Assembly (NCBI GenBank): GCA_013696395.1
Contig: JACCYQ010000100.1
Coordinates: 1-53,144 of the forward strand
Length of the DNA stretch: 53,144 nt
Direction of reading: 5' to 3'
Source of the DNA: Chitinophagaceae bacterium
Lineage (GTDB): Bacteria; Bacteroidota; Bacteroidia; Chitinophagales; Chitinophagaceae
The number at the start of each line of letters is the position of its first letter. Within the stretch, counting starts at the first letter, position 1. The position numbers and the translations under genes are program-made. Under the pieces are notes generated by a model. The model worked only from the letters and a program-made list of their open reading frames with translations. It was not told the DNA's origin and searched no databases. This document shows positions 18,138 to 26,367 of the stretch, in pieces.

Positions 18138-19292
18138 TTAAAGCATACCGCTGGCACGCTGGATTAAATTTTTTCCAAAACGTAAATGAAGTTTGTCGAT
18201 AGCCTGGTACATCCTGATCTTTTCATCCGAATCATCGAACAAACTGATTTGATAATTGCCAGGGACCAGATTTGAAAACCTCACCCCTACCAGCCTGACC
18301 AGTAATCGGCGATCATACAATTTTTCAAACAGCATCAATACCGTTTTTATCAGCAAGTGATCGAGTGCAGTGAATGGGAGCATGATTTGTCTGGTAACAG
18401 TATCAAAACCGGAATAACGCAGTTTTACAGTTATACATCCTGTCAATCTGTTCTGGCTACGCAGATCCGAAGAATTTTTTTCGGTTATCCTTACCAGTTG
18501 AGCCCGCATATATCCAATATCGATTGTATCAGCATCAAAAGTTCGCTCGCCACTGATGGACTTTTGTTCATGAAAGGGAATAACAGGTGATTCATCTATT
18601 CCATTGGCACGGCGCCAAAGTTCAATACCATTTTTCCCCAGCAGGTTTTCCATCATCTCAATAGGAATCTCGCTTAAGGTTTGAACCGTTCGTACTCCCA
18701 TCTGCATCAGTAAATGACCGGTCTTGTAACCTACCATCGGCAATTTCATAACTGGTAACGGAGCAAGAAAACGTTTTTCATTGCCAAAAGGTATTTCAAG
18801 CTGGCCATTAGGTTTAGCTTCATCCGTTGCCACTTTGCTTACCAGCTTGTTGGTACTAAGTCCGTAAGAAATAGTGAGACCCGTTTCATGGTGAATGAGT
18901 TTTTTGATTTCCCCGGCATATTGACTGCATCCAAAAAAGCGATCCATACCGGTCATATCAATATAGAATTCATCAACACTCGCCTTTTCAAAATGAGGGA
19001 CCTTGAAAGCAATAATTTCGGTGACAGTTTGAGAATAACTGCTATAGGATTCTAAATCACCACTAATAATAATTGCTTCCGGGCACAGGCGGCGAGCGAG
19101 TTTCATGGGCATGGCCGAATGAATTCCAAAACGACGTGCTTCATAACTGCAGGCAGCTACAACCGCACGATCTGATTTACCGCCTACCAATAAAGGCTTT
19201 CCTTTTAAACCAGGATTTTTCAGGCATTCAACACTCACAAAAAAAGCATCCATATCCATGTGTGCTATAGTTCTATGTGAGTTAATAAACAT
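18138..19292 (-). CDS. dinB: DNA polymerase IV (Y-family, DinB)
   Basis: Translesion polymerase. Palm residues are visible: HMDMDAFFVSVE (first metal Asp, steric-gate Phe) and SVDEFYIDMT (Asp-Glu pair); then the little-finger domain near KSISGERTFD and TVKLRYSGFDTVTRQI. The C-terminal SLFDDSDEKIRMYQAIDKL resembles a clamp-binding tail. The start is set at the ATG at 19292 rather than the first in-frame ATG (19334), because a Bacteroidota -7 element (TAATTTTG, 19311-19318, minus strand) lies between them and would leave a leader of only about a dozen bases. It leads an operon with the short dnaE. This arrangement recalls damage-induced imuB-dnaE2 cassettes, but no imuA or LexA-like gene is in view. 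Confidence 0.9.
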   Translation of the reverse strand: MFINSHRTIAHMDMDAFFVSVECLKNPGLKGKPLLVGGKSDRAVVAACSYEARRFGIHSAMPMKLARRLCPEAIIISGDLESYSSYSQTVTEIIAFKVPHFEKASVDEFYIDMTGMDRFFGCSQYAGEIKKLIHHETGLTISYGLSTNKLVSKVATDEAKPNGQLEIPFGNEKRFLAPLPVMKLPMVGYKTGHLLMQMGVRTVQTLSEIPIEMMENLLGKNGIELWRRANGIDESPVIPFHEQKSISGERTFDADTIDIGYMRAQLVRITEKNSSDLRSQNRLTGCITVKLRYSGFDTVTRQIMLPFTALDHLLIKTVLMLFEKLYDRRLLVRLVGVRFSNLVPGNYQISLFDDSDEKIRMYQAIDKLHLRFGKNLIQRASGML

Positions 19293-19310
19293 TGATTCAT
19301 TTTTATAAAG

Positions 19311-19350
19311 CAAAATTACTAATTTATTTAGCATTTAATTACTAAATTTA
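19311..19350 (-). promoter_or_regulatory. dinB promoter region with direct repeat
   Basis: The minus strand holds TAATTTTG, an exact TAnnTTTG -7 element (19311-19318). AATTACTAA occurs twice on the plus strand, at 19314 and 19337, 23 bases apart (about two helix turns), each within a longer match (AATTACTAATTTA and AATTACTAAATTTA). One copy overlaps the -7 element, as expected of a repressor operator. No convincing -33 TTTG is seen. Confidence 0.5.
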
Positions 19351-19564
19351 TGAGCATATCAAAAATGATGACAAGTGTTTAAAATTTATAAATAATGAAT
19401 TTTTAACGTATGATTTTAACTGCATAATCACCATCTATAACGCCTTGACACCACGTGAAAAAATTTACAATGTATTAACAGTCTTTAGCCGATAGATTTG
19501 GAATGAGGCATACCAATAATAATCCGGGGACGTTGTTTTAGAATCAGTACTAATTACCACTGCT

Positions 19565-20593
19565 ATGATTAAGGATAGAATTTTACGGCTATTATTTATA
19601 CCGTTGCTGGGGATTTTCATTCCTTACTTTTCCGATATCATATCTTATGAACATTATACCATTACTGAACTGGTAATTACCCATCTGTATTTTATTTTTC
19701 TCTCTTTTTGCATCTGGAACACTTCCAGTTGGATTCATCATTCATTGAGACCTTTATATAAGGTAAACCAAAATCCTTTTACCAAAATTAGTTCTATTGC
19801 ATTAACAAGCGCCTTGTTTGGTGGAGCCATTTGCTGGATATTCTCGCTCATATGGTTCCGGGTATCCAGGGAAAACTTCAGTTGGCTGCCCGTTTTTAAA
19901 AGCAGTTCTTTTTCGGCACTTGCAGTTGTTGTATTTACATTAATTTATGAAATCCTTTTTTTAACCAAAGAAAGGCAACTGGATGAAGAAGTGGTTAGTC
20001 AACTCGATATTGAACGATCCAGGGCTGAAATGACTGTACTGAACCAGCAATTAGAACCTCATTTCATTTTTAATTCACTGAATGCGCTCTCCTACCTGAT
20101 ACTTCATGATGCCCAAACGGCACATGCTTTCAACAGCAAGCTTGCCAGTGTATACAAATATTTCCTGATCAATAAAAACCGGGAACTGATTTCCCTGCAG
20201 GAAGAACTGGAATTCATCAATAATTATTTTTTTCTGTTGCAGATACGACATGATCATAAACTTACCATGACAACCAACCTGGATAAAGAACAGGAAGACA
20301 ATATCATGATTTTGCCCTGTGCTTTACAATTGCTGGTTGAAAATGCTATAAAACATAACGAGTTTAATGATGAAAATCCATTGCTGATTAATATATTTCA
20401 GCAGAATGGTTACATCACCATCAAAAACAATAAAAAACCCAAACCCTATCTGGTTAATTCTACCAATATCGGGTTACGGAACCTTAGTGCCCGGTATAAA
20501 TTTGTTTGTAATAAGGATATCAGCATCCAATCTTCAGATCATGAATTCATTGTGATGCTCCCATTGATCAATAAAACACAACCACATGCTTAA
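19565..20593 (+). CDS. LytS-type sensor histidine kinase (His_kinase family PF06580)
   Basis: 342 residues. Four membrane helices (about 8-28, 33-56, 78-100, 112-132) lead straight to the kinase; there is no large extracellular sensor, so the membrane part itself probably senses the signal. The phospho-acceptor is H166 in QQLEPHFIFNSLNALSYLIL, typical of the family. The ATP site has the N box LVENAIKHNEF and the G-box-like GLRNLSARY. It overlaps the response-regulator gene by 8 bases, so the two form a tightly coupled pair. Confidence 0.92.
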   Translation: MIKDRILRLLFIPLLGIFIPYFSDIISYEHYTITELVITHLYFIFLSFCIWNTSSWIHHSLRPLYKVNQNPFTKISSIALTSALFGGAICWIFSLIWFRVSRENFSWLPVFKSSSFSALAVVVFTLIYEILFLTKERQLDEEVVSQLDIERSRAEMTVLNQQLEPHFIFNSLNALSYLILHDAQTAHAFNSKLASVYKYFLINKNRELISLQEELEFINNYFFLLQIRHDHKLTMTTNLDKEQEDNIMILPCALQLLVENAIKHNEFNDENPLLINIFQQNGYITIKNNKKPKPYLVNSTNIGLRNLSARYKFVCNKDISIQSSDHEFIVMLPLINKTQPHA

Positions 20594-21347
20594 TGCCATT
20601 ATCATTGAAGATGAAAAGCCTGCCATGGAAGCGCTGATTCAGAGCCTTTCAAAAGTTTCGCCACAGGTTCATATTAAAGCCCGTTTAAGTTCGGTAAAAG
20701 AAAGTATCTGTTTTTTTTCTGGAGAAACGGATGCTGATCTTATATTCAGCGATGTACAGCTTACTGATGGTTTATCATTTGATATTTTTTCTGCCGCACC
20801 GGTTCGAATTCCGGTAATCTTTATAACAGGATATGACGAATTTATGATGCAGGCATTTGAAACTAACGGTATTGACTACCTGCTAAAGCCCGTGGAAAAG
20901 GAGCAACTGGATAAGGCGCTTCAAAAATTCCGGAATTTTCAACAACATTTCAACCATTCACAACCGGTCATGGATAAACTGAATGGCTATTTTCAGCAGC
21001 AAAGCAAAAAACGGGTACTGGTAAAGAATGGTAATGAATATATACCATTGAAAGTTGATGATATATTGCTTTTCTATACGGAAAATAAAATTGTATTTGC
21101 CATTGATCGTTGTGGCAAAAAATACCAGGCGGACCGTAAGCTGAGTGATTTAGAAACGGAGATGGATACTTCCGTTTTCTTCAGGGCCAATCGCCAGTAT
21201 CTTGTCAACATTAATTATGTAAAAGGCTTCAGGGCCTATGAAAAAGTAAAAATCGTTTTGGATCTTACCATTCCACTTACCAGTCATGTGATCATAATCA
21301 GCCAGGAAACGGCACCGCAGTTTCGAAAATGGATCAATGAATATTAA
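20586..21347 (+). CDS. LytTR-family response regulator
   Basis: 253 residues. Receiver domain 1-120: acidic pocket E8-D9, phospho-acceptor D56 (IFSDVQL), Thr in FITGYD and Lys in YLLKPVE. A linker leads to a C-terminal LytTR DNA-binding domain (about 145-250: RVLVKNGNEYIPLKVDDILL, FRANRQYLVNINYVKGF). This domain usually binds direct repeats. It is the partner of the kinase that overlaps it. Targets are not evident; the nearest candidate is the PepSY-like exported protein convergent with it. Confidence 0.93.
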   Translation: MLNAIIIEDEKPAMEALIQSLSKVSPQVHIKARLSSVKESICFFSGETDADLIFSDVQLTDGLSFDIFSAAPVRIPVIFITGYDEFMMQAFETNGIDYLLKPVEKEQLDKALQKFRNFQQHFNHSQPVMDKLNGYFQQQSKKRVLVKNGNEYIPLKVDDILLFYTENKIVFAIDRCGKKYQADRKLSDLETEMDTSVFFRANRQYLVNINYVKGFRAYEKVKIVLDLTIPLTSHVIIISQETAPQFRKWINEY

Positions 21348-21357
21348 CTACTTACCG

Positions 21358-21389
21358 TAAAAAAAGAGCCGCAATTTATTACGGCTCTT
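21358..21389 (-). terminator. Intrinsic terminator of the PepSY-like gene (bidirectional position)
   Basis: Stem AAGAGCCG (21364-21371) / CGGCTCTT (21382-21389) with a 10-base loop; on the minus strand it is followed by seven T. It lies between two convergent genes and may also slow the plus-strand regulator transcript. Confidence 0.85.
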
Positions 21390-21408
21390 AAAATTAGTAT
21401 ATCACTTG

Positions 21409-21849
21409 TTATCCTTTTTTCATTTTGCTGTATAAGTTCAAATTACCATATGGATCTGCCTGCACATTCAACCAGTTTTTATCATCATGCAGCACCACAT
21501 AATAATAAAGATATGATCCCGATGTTAACTCGGTTACGCCGAAAACTTCTTTGTCCTTATACTGCTCTTTCACTTTTGTTTGAATAAAAGGAGGTAATTC
21601 TTTCTCGGTATAATAACGGATTGTTTGTAAAACATTTCCGTTTTTATCATATCTGATCTGCGTATCAATACCATTACATTCAAAGCGTGCGGAAATCACC
21701 TTTCCTGATTCATACCAGCTTACATTTTTCGCATCGGCAAATGATTCATTGAATGCTTTCAGCACTTTTTCATTGATTACCGGGTTAGGCTTATGAGCGA
21801 AGCATGCAATGCTGAATAACAGGGCCAGAGGGAATAATAACTTTTTCAT
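21409..21849 (-). CDS. Exported PepSY-like domain protein
   Basis: 146 residues with a signal peptide (MKKLLFPLALLFSIACFA, cleavage near 18). The mature part has two repeated alpha/beta units (NEKVLKAFNESFADAKNVSW, then YESGKVISARFECNGIDTQI; LPPFIQTKVKEQYKDKEVFG, then VTELTSGSYLYYYVVLHDD), the fold of the periplasmic PepSY-like / BLIP-like family that is abundant in Bacteroidota. The function is unknown; some members sit beside two-component systems, as here. A second, diverged family member is at 42214-42666. Confidence 0.75.
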   Translation of the reverse strand: MKKLLFPLALLFSIACFAHKPNPVINEKVLKAFNESFADAKNVSWYESGKVISARFECNGIDTQIRYDKNGNVLQTIRYYTEKELPPFIQTKVKEQYKDKEVFGVTELTSGSYLYYYVVLHDDKNWLNVQADPYGNLNLYSKMKKG

Positions 21850-22266
21850 GATTATAATTTTTTGAATGAAAGATTCGGTTTCTGATTTAAAATTAGTGAG
21901 CCGGATTGCATCCTAAAAGCCATTATACTCAGGCGGTAAGAATATTTTTGCCCTGTCAAAAACAATAATTTAATAACACTTGCTGAAGCAGGAAAATCGA
22001 TAACTGAAATAATACATTCACCCTGTGAACCGTGATTGGAGGATGTTACATTAACCCGGTTAAGCTATTGTTAAAGTGGAAGATCCCTAAATAAGCGGTA
22101 AATAAACGTGAGATTAATCTAAAATCTACGTTCTAACGTTAATGATTAACCTAATTCAATATTTATTACAAAATCATTATCCAGGATCTCATTCAGGAAA
22201 AAGAATAAAGCTTTTACCTCTTTAAAATCAGGTTGTTTTAATTTAGTAGAATCCAAACTACAATAT
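21850..22266. other. 417-base intergenic region with palindromes, no gene
   Basis: Divergent control region between the PepSY-like gene (minus) and the exchanger pseudogene (plus). I see no coding frame or RNA gene. It contains two 13-base palindromes with 6-1-6 architecture, TTAACC-C-GGTTAA (22051-22063) and GTTAAT-G-ATTAAC (22138-22150), and a perfect AGATTAATCT (22111-22120). These look like regulator sites, the first two possibly for one regulator. Confidence 0.45.
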
Positions 22267-23264
22267 ATGATTCCAATCCTTGGATTTATACTCTGTGCGC
22301 TGGTCATCCTGTATTGTGGTAAAAAATTATCTTTTTATGGAGATATTATTGCTTACCGCTCAGTGTTAGGTAAAGCATGGATCGGCCTGATCCTTTTATC
22401 AACAGTTACATCATTACCAGAATTAATGGTTGGCATCAGTTCATCGGCTATTGTACAATCCGCAGACTTGGCCGTGAGCGATGTATTAGGCAGTTGTGCG
22501 TTTAATCTTGGACTATTAGCCATCCTTGATGCATTTATGCCTAAGCAGGCTGCACTCTTCAGCACAGCATCACAGAAACATGTATTAGCTGCTGTAATGG
22601 GTATTATCCTTGTGGCAATGGCAGGCATTGGTATTTTTTAGCCTGAGGAAATGAGTATGATTCCATTTATAGGCATAACAAGCATTTATTTGTGGTGATC
22701 TATATGTGGAGCATCCGGTTACTTTACTATGAAAAGAAAACAGCTATTATTGAAACAAAAGACGAACACAATGATGAAGGTCCCATTTCACTAAAAAAAG
22801 CAATTCAACATTTCATATTTTTTGCAGTTATAACAGTAGGGGCAGCATTATTTCTACCTTATTTAGCCGACCAAATTGCAGAAATGACGCAATTGGGAAA
22901 ATCATTCGTAGGTACAGTATTCTTAGCAACATCCACTTCATTACCAGAAATTGCCGTGTCTATTGCGGCTGTCAGAATGGGCTCATTAGACCTTGCAGTC
23001 GGCAACCTTTTTGGCAGTAGTATTTTTAATATCGTGATACTCTCAATAGATGATATCTTTTACACAAAAGGAAAGCTTTTAAAAGATGCATCGGATGCAA
23101 ACCTGATTTCCATTTTTGCAGTGATCATTATGTCCGCAATTGCCATTGTTGGTTTAACTTACCGATCTGGTAATAAACGCTATAAACTTGCCTGGGATTC
23201 AGCCCTGATCTTTTTAGTATATATTGTAAATCTTATTATTTTATACAGGTTAACTTCCATTTAA
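22267..23264 (+). pseudogene. Broken Na+/Ca2+ exchanger (CaCA family, YrbG-like)
   Basis: Two open frames together make one CaCA antiporter. Part one (22267-22641) carries the alpha-1 repeat (VTSLPELMVGISSSAI, DLAVSDVLGSCAFNLGLL). Part two (about 22686-23264) carries the alpha-2 repeat (TSTSLPEIAVSIAAV, DLAVGNLFGSSIFNIVIL) and the last helices. Between them, frame 1 reads TAG at 22639-22641 and then continues sensibly (PEEMSMIPFIGITSIYL) until it must shift to frame 3 near 22686-22692 to join FVVIYMWSIRLLYYEKK, consistent with loss of one base. Two lesions suggest a real pseudogene, although sequencing error is possible. Each alpha repeat is needed for transport, so the separate halves are unlikely to work unless they co-assemble. 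The last base overlaps the P-ATPase start. Confidence 0.75.
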
Positions 23265-25849
23265 TGAATTGGCACCAGCAGGAAACTGAGAAAATTTATG
23301 AAATAACCGAATCCTCTTCAAAAGGATTATCAAAGGATAATGCTGAAAAAAAATTAAAGGAAGTTGGTGAAAATGTTTTGGCTGAAAAAAAGAAGCAACC
23401 CGCCTGGATGCTTTTCCTGCATCAGTTTAAAGACTTCATGATACTGGTACTTATTGCTGCCGCTATTATTTCAGGATTGGTTGGCGAGTTAACAGATACT
23501 ATCATCATTCTGATCATTGTTTTGCTGAATGCCATTGTTGGTTTTGTCCAGGAGTATCGTGCGGAAAAAGCAATGGAAGCCTTGAAACAATTAGCAACGC
23601 CCAATGCAAATGTGATCCGGGATGGGCGACAGGTAAATATTTCGTCTACCAAACTGGTGCCCGGCGATTTAATTTTACTGGAAGCAGGAGTATTAATTCC
23701 CGCGGATATCAGGTTAACTGAAGTTCATTCTTTACGCATTGAAGAATCTTCACTCACCGGTGAATCGGTTGCAGTAGATAAAGTTTCAACCATTATAGAA
23801 GAAGGTGATATCCCGCTGGGTGACCGGTTGAATATGGCTTACAAAGGAACCAGTGTAACAAACGGAAGAGGCTACGGGATTGTGATCGGGACTGGGATGA
23901 ATACCGAGATCGGCAAAATTGCCGGTATGCTACAGGAAGATAGAACCAGTTCTCCATTACAACTGCGCATGGCTGATTTCAGCAAGAAAATTTCTTACCT
24001 CATTTTAGTTATTTGTGTTGTATTATTTGGCGTAGGCATATTGCGTGGCGAAGAGCCGATGCAAATGTTATTGGTGGCCATATCACTGGCAGTTGCTGCT
24101 ATTCCCGAAGCACTCCCGGCACTTATAACCATTGCCTTAGCTAAAGGTGCCAACAGGCTGGTCAGGAAAAATGCATTGATGCGCAAACTGCCCGCAGTGG
24201 AAACATTGGGGTCAGTAACATTTATTTGCACGGATAAAACGGGAACGCTTACGCAGAACAAAATGAAAGTAGTTGATGTTTTTCCGGCAGAAAATCTTCC
24301 AGAAATAGATAATGAAATTTCATTTTTTCTTCTTGCCATGTCATTGAACCATGATGCGGTATTTACGGGTGATGGTGAATGGAAGGGAGATCCAACTGAA
24401 ATTGCACTGGTGGAGTATACTGAAGATCAGTTTGGGAAAAAAGCTGGGCTGGAAAAAATAATAGAAAAATACCCAAGAGAAGCAGAATTACCTTTCGACT
24501 CCGACCGGAAGTCTATGACCACCATTCACAAAATGGGTGATAAATACATCGCGATTGTAAAAGGTGCAACAGAGAATATCGCCGATATTTTAACACCGGA
24601 TCATAACCATGAAAACATCAGGGAACAAAACCTCAAATTAGCTTCTAATGGAATCCGGGTGTTGGCATATGGGTATCGTTTCCTGGATAAAATTCCGGAG
24701 CCTTTTACCTATGAAGCTGTGGAAAAAGATCTGAAGTTTGTTGGTTTAGTGGGGATGATCGATCCTCCACGTGAAGAAGCCAGACAGGCTATTAAGGAAT
24801 GTCAAACTGCAGGCATTCATTCTGTAATGATCACAGGTGATCATAAAGAAACCGCTTCAGCCATCGCAAAGGATTTGGGAATCCTGTCAACGAATGATCT
24901 TGTGGTAACAGGAAATGAGTTATCAAAAATGAGTGAAGAAGTTCTGGATGAAAAAGTTGAAAACATTCGCGTTTACGCACGGGTATCGCCCGAACAAAAA
25001 TTGAATATTGTAAAATCACTACAACGTAAACATCATTTTGTGGCTATGACGGGTGACGGGGTAAATGATGCTCCATCATTAAAAAGAGCCAATATTGGCA
25101 TTGCTATGGGTATTACGGGAACAGATGTAAGCAAGGAAGCATCGGATATGATTTTGCTGGATGACAACTTTGCTACCATTGTAAAAGCCGTTAAAGAAGG
25201 CCGTCGCATTTATGATAATATCCGCAAGTTTGTAAAATACATTATGACCTGTAATGGGGCGGAAATCTGGACCATTTTTATGGCACCTTTTCTTGGTTTA
25301 CCCATTCCGTTATTACCCATTCATATTTTATGGATCAACCTTGTAACAGATGGATTACCTGGTTTAACCTTATCATCAGAAAAAGCTGAGAAAGACATTA
25401 TGCAAAGACCACCCAGGAAAACGGCTGAAAGCCTGTTTGCAGGAGGCATTACATTTCATATTATTTGGGTGGGCATATTAATGGCGGTTATTACATTAGG
25501 CACACAGGCATGGTCCATACAAAATGCAAATACACATTGGCAAACCATGGTGTTTACCGTATTGTCATTATCCCAGTTAGGGCATGTTTTTGCCATTCGC
25601 AGCGATCATGAATTTGTTTACAAAACAGGTATCTTTTCTAATATGCCATTGCTCATTTCGATCATCATTACCTTTATTTTACAACTCGGTGTTATTTATC
25701 TGCCTTTTGCCAATACTTTATTTAAAACACAACCTTTAACATTAAATGAATTATTGATCTGCATTGGATTATCAGCCATTGTATTTCATGCAGTGGAAGC
25801 GGAAAAATGGGTGAAACAAATAAGAAGAAAGAAAACTTCCCTGGGTTAA
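23264..25849 (+). CDS. Calcium-type P-type ATPase (P2 family cation pump)
   Basis: 861 residues. N-terminal cation-ATPase domain, actuator loop with LTGES, phosphorylation motif DKTGTLT (D324), nucleotide domain KGATENI, hinge TGDGVNDAPSLK, and the usual ten-helix plan. Ion-binding helices resemble SERCA/PMCA: helix 4 AIPEALPA (PEGLP in SERCA), helix 5 NGAEIW, helix 6 WINLVTDGLPGL, which supports Ca2+ (or Mn2+) export. The start ATG overlaps the exchanger stop in TAATG, so the pump was translationally coupled to a Ca2+ antiporter, consistent with a calcium-efflux module. With that gene broken, ribosomes must start here independently or reach it from the second fragment. Confidence 0.93.
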   Translation: MNWHQQETEKIYEITESSSKGLSKDNAEKKLKEVGENVLAEKKKQPAWMLFLHQFKDFMILVLIAAAIISGLVGELTDTIIILIIVLLNAIVGFVQEYRAEKAMEALKQLATPNANVIRDGRQVNISSTKLVPGDLILLEAGVLIPADIRLTEVHSLRIEESSLTGESVAVDKVSTIIEEGDIPLGDRLNMAYKGTSVTNGRGYGIVIGTGMNTEIGKIAGMLQEDRTSSPLQLRMADFSKKISYLILVICVVLFGVGILRGEEPMQMLLVAISLAVAAIPEALPALITIALAKGANRLVRKNALMRKLPAVETLGSVTFICTDKTGTLTQNKMKVVDVFPAENLPEIDNEISFFLLAMSLNHDAVFTGDGEWKGDPTEIALVEYTEDQFGKKAGLEKIIEKYPREAELPFDSDRKSMTTIHKMGDKYIAIVKGATENIADILTPDHNHENIREQNLKLASNGIRVLAYGYRFLDKIPEPFTYEAVEKDLKFVGLVGMIDPPREEARQAIKECQTAGIHSVMITGDHKETASAIAKDLGILSTNDLVVTGNELSKMSEEVLDEKVENIRVYARVSPEQKLNIVKSLQRKHHFVAMTGDGVNDAPSLKRANIGIAMGITGTDVSKEASDMILLDDNFATIVKAVKEGRRIYDNIRKFVKYIMTCNGAEIWTIFMAPFLGLPIPLLPIHILWINLVTDGLPGLTLSSEKAEKDIMQRPPRKTAESLFAGGITFHIIWVGILMAVITLGTQAWSIQNANTHWQTMVFTVLSLSQLGHVFAIRSDHEFVYKTGIFSNMPLLISIIITFILQLGVIYLPFANTLFKTQPLTLNELLICIGLSAIVFHAVEAEKWVKQIRRKKTSLG

Positions 25850-25877
25850 TTGATACTGGAAAATTCAACTCGTTTGA

Positions 25878-25954
25878 CAGATGCCGAAGGCATCACAGGT
25901 TATAGCATTCATTATATACGGATAGGTACGACCCCGACTGGGTCGCAGAAAACT
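25878..25954. repeat. REP-like repeat, copy A
   Basis: 77 bases with two hairpins: GATGCC-GAA-GGCATC at the left and GACCC-CGACT-GGGTC at the right, ending GTCGCAGAAAACT. It aligns over its length with copy B (26063-26141) at roughly 75 % identity by eye. It resembles the dispersed palindromic intergenic repeats of Bacteroidota genomes. Confidence 0.75.
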
Positions 25955-25978
25955 GGACAGACTTTTTTTATAAACTTT

Positions 25979-25995
25979 TTATCCCTTCGGGATAA
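25979..25995. repeat. Short palindrome of the REP cluster
   Basis: TTATCCC-TTC-GGGATAA, a perfect 7-bp stem with a tight loop, lying between the two longer repeat copies; same style of GC-rich stem closed by a TTC/GAA loop. Confidence 0.6.
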
Positions 25996-26062
25996 TGGGA
26001 CGATGAAAAGGACAGCAGATATTTGTTGGAGTTAAATGCTGAAGGCTCAATTGGTTTGCAGG

Positions 26063-26141
26063 CAGATGCCAAAGGCATCACAGGTTTACAACATTTCATA
26101 ATACACGAATAGATTTGATCCCAAAGGTGTCGCAGAAAACT
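26063..26141. repeat. REP-like repeat, copy B
   Basis: 79 bases aligned to copy A: same left hairpin (GATGCC-AAA-GGCATC, perfect), same right end (GTCGCAGAAAACT), but the right hairpin is decayed (GATCCCAAAGGTGTC). It sits 50 bases past the 3' end of tRNA-Ala. The stretch 25850-26191 holds no gene. Confidence 0.75.
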
Positions 26142-26163
26142 AAAACCAATTAGTGATATAAGA

Positions 26164-26184
26164 AAAGCCACGTTAAATGGCTTT
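26164..26184 (-). terminator. Intrinsic terminator of tRNA-Ala
   Basis: On the minus strand AAAGCCA / TGGCTTT with a 7-base loop, followed by TCTT, 7 bases past the tRNA 3' end. Confidence 0.7.
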
Positions 26185-26191
26185 AAATTAG

Positions 26192-26264
<73 letters not shown>

Positions 26265-26367
26265 TTAAGGGTTGCAAAAATAGGGATTTTGAACCTTTTG
26301 CCAACATGGCAAGGAAAATTGTTTACCCTAACGTTATTATGATTTTTTAGCTTGAATTACAGCTTTT

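Noticed and set aside
22692-23264. Second exchanger half as an independent gene with GTG start
   Set aside because: It lacks the alpha-1 repeat, and the bases just upstream read on as exchanger sequence in another frame, so it is treated as part of one broken gene.
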